DNA of 21,139 nucleotides from a virus: positions 1 to 21,139 of the IMG/VR virus record IMGVR_UViG_3300021405_000183; one strand, written 5' to 3'. This document shows, one piece after another, positions 15,927 to 21,139 of the stretch; position 1 is the first letter of the stretch, and each line of letters begins with the position of its first letter. The position numbers and the translations under genes were made by a program. The notes under the pieces were generated by a model. That model was given only the letters and a program-made list of their open reading frames with translations, was not told the DNA's origin and did not search any database.

Positions 15927-18900
15927 ATGTCAGAATACGGAACGATATTATACACGGGCCGCGGAGGCCCTACTAACTACTACACGGGAGCTGGTACTGA
16001 TCAGCCCCAGAGTCTAGATTTCTATCGAACGGATACCGATGGAGACTATGTATTTCACTGGACATTTTTACAATCGTTTGTGAGCCCTCTCATAAATCCT
16101 ACGCTCTTTAGCCTCGACTATATCCTGCAGCTAGATACTAATCCAACGTTCAATCTGCCGACAACCTTCGAAACGGTTTCAGGTCAGGCGGATGTATCTG
16201 CTCACGGGAAAAATATATCGGGGCCCTACGCCGCAACGGCTATAGGATCGGGCCTCACTCTTATCATCAATATTGATGGAGACGGACTGCAGACAGTTAC
16301 TCTCCCTGCTAACGCTTCAGGGACGGCTATCGCGGCGAGTATTCAGTCGGCTGTACAAGCTTTGACGGCCTTTCACCCCGCTCTGCAGTCCTCCTATAAT
16401 AATTTTCTAGCTAACTTCGAGTTGCTCAGCGGTGCGCCTACTTACGTACTATATTCTGGGAGTATAGGTGTGTCTAGTTCGGTGGTTGTGTTGGGAGGTA
16501 CTGCCGCTCCGATATTAAATCTGGGGGTGCCTTATGGAGGGATTCAGTCGTTAGGTGGAGAACATGTTTTACAATTTCTACCTGGAGGAGTGCTGAGTGT
16601 AACGGATAGTTCAGGCGTCGTTTACACTGATGTATCCGCAACGACTAACACACCAGGACTTAATCAATTCGTTGTGAGTATTCCTACGGGTGTGATCACT
16701 TTCAACATAGGAAATATTCCAGGCCTTCAAGATACTTTCACCATAATATACTTCCCGGCTACTAGTGCGCCTATTCTTAATTTTCAAGACGGTAATGTGG
16801 AGAAGGGATTTACGGTACCAGTACCTCCGCGAGTGGCGAGTGCTCCTGTCACCTTCTACGCTAGAGTAGCCGTTAAGTATGGTCCATTCTCTTATGGAAC
16901 GTGGTCTTCTACCTTAACTGTTCTGACGATTCCTAACGTCATCAATGAGACGTTCAGTCGTCTGATGTTGGCTCTTCCTGACTTCCACGTATATCCCACG
17001 GATAACGCTTACTTACTTAATGGTTCCCTAGTCGATGGAATAATTCCAAATCCGCTGCCAGCAGGATTGAGTAATATTGCCAAAGTGTACTTGGCGTACG
17101 CCACACAATTCGATTTAGAGTATCTCGAAAAAGAGAATGCCATAAGAGACGTGAGACAGGATCGTCAGCGCGACGAGCGCTTAGGATCTATTCTAGGCGC
17201 TCTATATAAGTATCCCCAACCGAAGGGGGTGCAGAACGTAGATTATCGACTAATACTTAGCGATATGAAGGCAGCTTCTCTAGATGGAGCCACATACGAA
17301 GCGGTTAAGTTAGTCGGCGCAGCATTCACGGGTGTCGATCCCACAATATTTCCTATATCGAAAATCCTTAATTTTATTACAGCAAGTTTTGATACCGAAC
17401 TTACCGGAGTCAATTATCCTGGAGTCATTCAGAATATAACAGTTGATCCTGTTACTCATATGGCAACATTGTCGGATGGTGTTGCTAACGATCCGATTAT
17501 TCCTGGATCACTCATCTCAGGACCTGTGGCTTCTATTACAGATGGACCCGAATCTATTCCATCTGTCGCGCCTTTCACCCTGACGCTATCACAGCTGCCC
17601 GCGGATATCCCTACTATCGCTGGATATACGTTCACCACAGGAGCTCCCGCTGTGAATCAGTTCAGCGTGAACTTCGCAGCGCCAGGAGCGTCCATATCTG
17701 GTGCTTCTCCTGCGACTACTACTTCTGGACTGTCCTTCAATATTGATATTAATGGAGATGGAATTCAAACCGTTACAATCGGCGCTCAGTCATCTGGAGC
17801 GAATATTGCCGCAGCGATACAGGCAGTCATTCGTTCGCTCACAGCTAATACTCCATTTAACCAGGCGGCGTACGATGCAACCACTGTTGTGTACACAACT
17901 GTTTACACGCTCACTTCTGGAGCAGGCGGATTAAACTCGAGTGTCATCATCACAGGCTTAGGAGCTGCACCCCTAAAGCTTGGGCAAGCGAATGGGGGAA
18001 CTGAAACAGGCCCTTCGGGTGTCGTAACTTTCAACCCATCTAATGCAGGAGATTCTGTTTCAATTACGTACGTACCTAATTACGAGCGCGGAAATATGGA
18101 TGTTCCCGGCAGAACACTTATCATCAATATCGATGGTCTTGGACCTCAAACGATTACTCTGGTAGCTAATGCTGCCAACGATTACTTAGCTACGAAGACA
18201 GGCGTCGCGTTAGCTATACAGACTGCGGTCAATAATCTTGGTCCAGCGCCTGCAACTACTCAGTTAGCGCTACTCGCTTCATCGACTATTACGAACAGCG
18301 GGTCATCTATCATCACGGGTGACGTTGATCTTACTCCGGGTTCCTCCGTAACAGGATTTCCTCCAGGAACATATAGTGGTACACTTAATATAGATAATGC
18401 AGCAGCAGCGAATGCTATGGCAGCAGCTAACACTGCATTCACAGCAGGGCAATCTGCGGGACTAGGTGGTACGTTACTCACCGCAGATTTGAGCACGTAC
18501 AGTCCTCTACCTCCGGGTAATTACTATTACTCCGCGTCAGGAGGTTTGACAGGTAGCTTAGTTCTGAATGGTACAGCATCCTCCACGTGGGTTATCTACA
18601 CGGGGAGCACTTTAACTACTGCTTCCGCCTCCTCCGTTACGATGACAGGAGGAGCTTTAGCGAAAAATGTGTTATGGGTTGTAGGTAGCTCTGCGACATT
18701 TGGAACTTCAACTTCTTTCCAGGGAAATGTTATCGCACACGCGAGCATCACGTTGAATGGTGCCGACGCTATGAATGGACAGTTATCGGCTCTCACAGGG
18801 GCAATAACTATCGCGACCGCTAGTACAGTTGTTGGATCTACTCAACCAGCTGCTCCAGGATCCCAGACAGCTTACACTGATTTCGCGGCCCTATACAATT

Positions 18901-20105
18901 CCGCAACGGACGCGTTTACGCTTGTTTCGGGAAATCAATCGCCTACACAAACTAGTACCGTTGCTGTAACAGGAGGGACTGCGGCTACTCAGTTGCGCTT
19001 GTTAGCTGCCGACGGCGCTACACAAACTTACGGTCTAGTTTACGAAACTCCTCCAGGTCCCCCTCTCGGTCCTCCTTCTGGAAAATTTGCAAGTAATATC
19101 GTTCCGCCGGGAGATGGAAGTATTCTGACATTCAACGCAAATGAAGCAGGGAATATACATACAGTACTATTTCTTCCCGTGGCTGATATCTTCACATATC
19201 TACCGGGGATAACTGTGGAAAATATACCTATTGCTCTTACGGTTCCCTCATCGCCACCGTATACGATCACGCTGGCTAACGCATCCTGCGACATCCCTAA
19301 GATAATACTTGTTAAAGGAACAGTTAATGTTAACAACGGGTCTCCTCTCGTAGTGGGTAGCGGTACTATGTTCACTTCTCTAGAGATAGGAGATACGGTT
19401 GCGGTACTGGCCTCTGGTGTTTACTACGGACCTTATATCATCCAGAGCATTGCAGATAATACTCACCTGACTCTGGCGTCTAACTATACAGGGACTAACG
19501 CCGGATCAGCGGGCTTCATAGACTATGATCGCAGCTCTTATAAATTCATACCGACGCCTACGGTGGCAGGTGCATCTATCTCAGGAACTGTATCAATAAC
19601 TAACGGCTCCCTATTAGTCGTAGGTACCGCTACGTCTTTCACTGCTACTCTATCTGTAGGAGAAGCTATTCAGTTCAGCAGTCAACTCGGTACTCTCTAC
19701 TTCATTGAGTCTATCACGGATGACTTCAACTTAACATTAGAGACAGCGTACACAGGAATAACTACGACGTCAACGACCGTTAATCCTCCGGGGTTAGCGC
19801 CATTCCCTCCTGTGGTTAATCCGGGTGAGTTCACGGACGACTTTGGTACACCTGCAACTTTGACATTCAATGCATCGGCAGCAGGCGACCCCATAATTGT
19901 ATCATATACGATACGTGTACCTATCCAGGATATTGATACGGTTAATAATGCGCCTATATTGTTCAGTGATACCGAAGCAGGTTTCGGTATCGAAATCATA
20001 TTGAATAACCCCGCGTTGTTCACTTTAGATCTATCTAACATATCGTTCCTATTGACACAGATTCTTCCAGCGAATACAAAATTCATCCTGACGGAAGTAC
20101 CATAA
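15927..20105 (+). CDS. 1392-aa multidomain baseplate protein with nested DUF3494
   Basis: A large structural protein at the periphery of the baseplate. From the N-terminus: an Fn3-like domain interrupted by a hook-like repeat (halves ~30-86 and ~284-336, insert ~108-211); a helical region (~337-490) with ATQFDLEYLEKENAIRDVR and DYRL (439-442), resembling tail-protein-I/wedge-linker domains; a small beta module split by another hook-like repeat (549-586 and 698-717 around 599-695); a third hook-like repeat (729-778 plus 980-1036) split by a DUF3494 domain (780-970); and a beta module (from 1110 and ~1307-1328) holding two G-T-x-F modules (1131-1201, 1220-1285). The last ~65 residues (GFGIEIILNN..., ILTEVP) close the chain. 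Position after baseplate J suggests a peripheral baseplate or fibre-linking role; the wedge-like region is the least certain call. Confidence 0.7.
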   Translation: MSEYGTILYTGRGGPTNYYTGAGTDQPQSLDFYRTDTDGDYVFHWTFLQSFVSPLINPTLFSLDYILQLDTNPTFNLPTTFETVSGQADVSAHGKNISGPYAATAIGSGLTLIINIDGDGLQTVTLPANASGTAIAASIQSAVQALTAFHPALQSSYNNFLANFELLSGAPTYVLYSGSIGVSSSVVVLGGTAAPILNLGVPYGGIQSLGGEHVLQFLPGGVLSVTDSSGVVYTDVSATTNTPGLNQFVVSIPTGVITFNIGNIPGLQDTFTIIYFPATSAPILNFQDGNVEKGFTVPVPPRVASAPVTFYARVAVKYGPFSYGTWSSTLTVLTIPNVINETFSRLMLALPDFHVYPTDNAYLLNGSLVDGIIPNPLPAGLSNIAKVYLAYATQFDLEYLEKENAIRDVRQDRQRDERLGSILGALYKYPQPKGVQNVDYRLILSDMKAASLDGATYEAVKLVGAAFTGVDPTIFPISKILNFITASFDTELTGVNYPGVIQNITVDPVTHMATLSDGVANDPIIPGSLISGPVASITDGPESIPSVAPFTLTLSQLPADIPTIAGYTFTTGAPAVNQFSVNFAAPGASISGASPATTTSGLSFNIDINGDGIQTVTIGAQSSGANIAAAIQAVIRSLTANTPFNQAAYDATTVVYTTVYTLTSGAGGLNSSVIITGLGAAPLKLGQANGGTETGPSGVVTFNPSNAGDSVSITYVPNYERGNMDVPGRTLIINIDGLGPQTITLVANAANDYLATKTGVALAIQTAVNNLGPAPATTQLALLASSTITNSGSSIITGDVDLTPGSSVTGFPPGTYSGTLNIDNAAAANAMAAANTAFTAGQSAGLGGTLLTADLSTYSPLPPGNYYYSASGGLTGSLVLNGTASSTWVIYTGSTLTTASASSVTMTGGALAKNVLWVVGSSATFGTSTSFQGNVIAHASITLNGADAMNGQLSALTGAITIATASTVVGSTQPAAPGSQTAYTDFAALYNSATDAFTLVSGNQSPTQTSTVAVTGGTAATQLRLLAADGATQTYGLVYETPPGPPLGPPSGKFASNIVPPGDGSILTFNANEAGNIHTVLFLPVADIFTYLPGITVENIPIALTVPSSPPYTITLANASCDIPKIILVKGTVNVNNGSPLVVGSGTMFTSLEIGDTVAVLASGVYYGPYIIQSIADNTHLTLASNYTGTNAGSAGFIDYDRSSYKFIPTPTVAGASISGTVSITNGSLLVVGTATSFTATLSVGEAIQFSSQLGTLYFIESITDDFNLTLETAYTGITTTSTTVNPPGLAPFPPVVNPGEFTDDFGTPATLTFNASAAGDPIIVSYTIRVPIQDIDTVNNAPILFSDTEAGFGIEIILNNPALFTLDLSNISFLLTQILPANTKFILTEVP
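16014..16184 (+). other. Fn3-like domain, first half (residues 30-86)
   Basis: FHWTFLQS..., then LDYILQLDTNPTFNLPTTFETVSG, resembles fibronectin type III strands A-C'. The missing strands reappear at 16776-16934 (residues 284-336): QDGNVEKGFTVPVPPR, VTFYARVAVKYGPFSYGTWS. The material between is a hook-like repeat and a beta module, so the domain is split by an insertion. Confidence 0.45.
16248..16559 (+). repeat. hook-like repeat, copy 1 in the 1392-aa protein
   Basis: Residues ~108-211: LTLIINIDGDGLQTVTL, AIAASIQSAVQAL, YVLYSG, VVVLGGTAAP, NLGV and a closing GG. Lies inside the Fn3-like domain. Confidence 0.7.
17721..18011 (+). repeat. hook-like repeat, copy 2 in the 1392-aa protein
   Basis: Residues ~599-695: LSFNIDINGDGIQTVTI, NIAAAIQAVIRSL, TLTSG, SVIITGLGAAP, LKLGQANGG. 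The beta module strands flank it on both sides (NQFSVNF before, GVVTFNPSNAGDSVSITY after). Confidence 0.7.
18111..19034 (+). repeat. hook-like repeat, copy 3, interrupted by DUF3494
   Basis: First half at residues ~729-778 (RTLIINIDGLGPQTITL, VALAIQTAVNNL). Second half at ~980-1036 (QTAYTDFAALYNSATDAFTLVSG, VAVTGGTAA, LRLL). Removing the intervening ~200 residues restores a repeat of about 107 aa, the same length as the uninterrupted copies. Confidence 0.7.
18264..18836 (+). other. DUF3494 (ice-binding-like) domain, second copy
   Basis: Residues ~780-970: ASSTITNSGSSIITGDVDLTPG, SSVTGFPPGTYSG, an Ala-rich helix (NAAAANAMAAANTAF), GNYYYSASGGLTGSLVLNG, WVIYTGSTLTT, VTMTGGALAKNVLWVVGSSAT, FQGNVIAHASITLNG, and GAITIATASTVVG. 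The block order is the same as in the sheath copy, with clear identity but many differences, so the two are diverged. It includes the FPPGT motif common in the family, which the sheath copy lacks. Confidence 0.88.
19317..19529 (+). repeat. G-T-x-F beta module, copy 1 in the 1392-aa protein
   Basis: Residues ~1131-1201: GTVNVNNGSPLVVGSGTMF, LEIGDTVAV, YIIQSIADNTHLTLASNYTG. Same order as the sheath copy. Confidence 0.65.
19584..19781 (+). repeat. G-T-x-F beta module, copy 2 in the 1392-aa protein
   Basis: Residues ~1220-1285: GTVSITNGSLLVVGTATSF, LSVGEAIQF, YFIESITDDFNLTLETAYTG. Tandem with the preceding copy; about 18 residues separate them. Confidence 0.65.
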
Positions 20106-20106
20106 C

Positions 20107-21139
20107 ATGCAGAAAGAACAATTCTTCGAAGATCAACCCATCCTCCAAAGTGATTTGCAGCTTGCTGAAAGCAGCAAGGAAAACGCGATCAGAGAGCGTC
20201 AGCTTGATCTCTTAGATCCGGGCGTAGTCGTTGGTTCTCAGTTACTCGGAGAACCAATCTCTCTCGCGGTTACTCAGGGCCCTAGCGCGGGACTGTTTAT
20301 CACTGTTAACACAGGAGTTGCGGTATCTCCTGAAGCGGAGAGAATCATTATTCCTTCCGTAGTGGCGTATAACGCCTCTCTTCCGACGACTCAAACGGAT
20401 AATGGTATCGGCGGAATGGTATTGACTCCGCAGTCTTCCGGGTCTCAGAATATTCCGGTGGCTAATAATACCATTAACTGGATTTGGGTCGGTTATCTAG
20501 AAACAACCGATACGAGCGTGTTTACTCTCAGCGAGGCGAATAATTCGCGTTTATTCGTTAAGCATGATGACGGTTATATCATTCAGGTAACCCAGATCAG
20601 TACTAACCCTGATCCTACAACGTACGTGTTGGTTGCACAGGTTACTACGGCGGGCGGGCTCGTGACGTTGATCAATACAACCAACTTCTTACAGCCTATG
20701 GTTTATGGTCCCGTATTAATTCCAGGATCATATCTATTATCCTTGCCCGTGCTCCCAAATCTTTCACCGGAGTTTAATTTCCCAAGTAGCGTACCGATAA
20801 TTGGTGAAGACAATACCGACACCCTTTTAGTTCCCTCTGTGGCGCCATACGCTGTCACCCTATCCCGAATACCTCTAGACACTACATGGAATATTCCAAT
20901 CGTCACAGGAGTAATCAACCCCACTTACTCATATGTGGTAGGAACTCCCGTAGGTACTCAATTCTCTCTCAACTACTCTACAGGCGTCGTCACTTTTAGC
21001 TCAGCGGCGTCCGCAGATACCGTTACCATTACTTACGCGGAAGCTATTGATCCTTTCACGTATACTCTAACAGCTCCTACAGCTACGGGGCAGTTCACCG
21101 TAGATTTTTCGACAGGTATCGTACAGTTCTACTCCGCAG
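20107..21139 (+). CDS. fibre-like / baseplate protein, 5' part
   Basis: An ATG 1 nt after the preceding stop opens a frame that stays open for 344 codons to the window end, so the gene is truncated on the right. The N-terminal ~45 residues are charged and helical (MQKEQFFEDQPILQSDLQLAE, NAIRERQLDLLDPGVVVG). Next comes GLFITVNTGVAVSPEAERIIIP, a pattern typical of fibre or baseplate-attachment N-termini. Residues ~247-310 are the small beta module (PYAVTLSRIP, GTQFSLNYSTGVVTF, ASADTVTITY), and a second copy begins near 316. I expect more repeats or a receptor-binding tip beyond the window. The start has only a weak upstream GGAAG. Confidence 0.65.
   Translation, partial: MQKEQFFEDQPILQSDLQLAESSKENAIRERQLDLLDPGVVVGSQLLGEPISLAVTQGPSAGLFITVNTGVAVSPEAERIIIPSVVAYNASLPTTQTDNGIGGMVLTPQSSGSQNIPVANNTINWIWVGYLETTDTSVFTLSEANNSRLFVKHDDGYIIQVTQISTNPDPTTYVLVAQVTTAGGLVTLINTTNFLQPMVYGPVLIPGSYLLSLPVLPNLSPEFNFPSSVPIIGEDNTDTLLVPSVAPYAVTLSRIPLDTTWNIPIVTGVINPTYSYVVGTPVGTQFSLNYSTGVVTFSSAASADTVTITYAEAIDPFTYTLTAPTATGQFTVDFSTGIVQFYSA

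Overview
The window is one uninterrupted stretch of tail and baseplate genes from a contractile-tailed (myovirus-like) bacteriophage or a phage-derived contractile particle. All genes lie on the plus strand. They are packed with 1 to 30 nt gaps, often with stop and start codons almost touching, and I see no tRNA, promoter-like gap, terminator hairpin, insertion sequence or CRISPR array. Both ends cut into genes. There are no host-specific genes, so I cannot name the host. Base composition looks mid-range and fairly uniform.

Layout: (1) 2-448, the 3' end of a neck/tail-terminator-like gene. (2) 469-4858, tail sheath (1083 aa, about twice the usual size) followed by two paralogous tail-tube-like proteins. 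(3) 4886-5610, the tail assembly chaperone pair; the second half is made by a -1 frameshift at a textbook T TTA AAA slippery site. (4) 5612-7378, a short tape measure protein. (5) 7381-13440, a tail-tube/baseplate junction protein, a large baseplate-hub-like protein split by a -1 frame change at a run of seven T, a spike with a hexapeptide beta-helix, and a hydrophobic helical protein. (6) 13449-15382, a gp25-like wedge protein and a baseplate J protein. (7) 15395-21139, a small fibre/baseplate protein, a 1392-aa multidomain baseplate protein, and the start of another fibre-like gene that runs off the window.

The most unusual content is accessory domains carried by the structural proteins. 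Both the sheath (residues ~354-552) and the 1392-aa protein (residues ~780-970) contain a complete DUF3494 domain, the beta-helical fold of bacterial, algal and fungal ice-binding proteins. In the 1392-aa protein it sits inside a loop of another repeat domain. That repeat type recurs, and is itself inserted in other small beta domains, giving a 'Russian doll' architecture. The same three or four small module families appear in the sheath, the 1392-aa protein and the terminal fibre-like gene. I infer that this phage displays one family of adhesive or ice-binding-like modules along the tail and at the baseplate.

Together the genes would build a tail: chaperones and tape measure set up the tube, the sheath surrounds it, the hub, spike and wedge proteins form the baseplate, and the last three genes supply peripheral baseplate and fibre parts. 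Family assignments rest on recognised sequence patterns and gene order; no database search was run.
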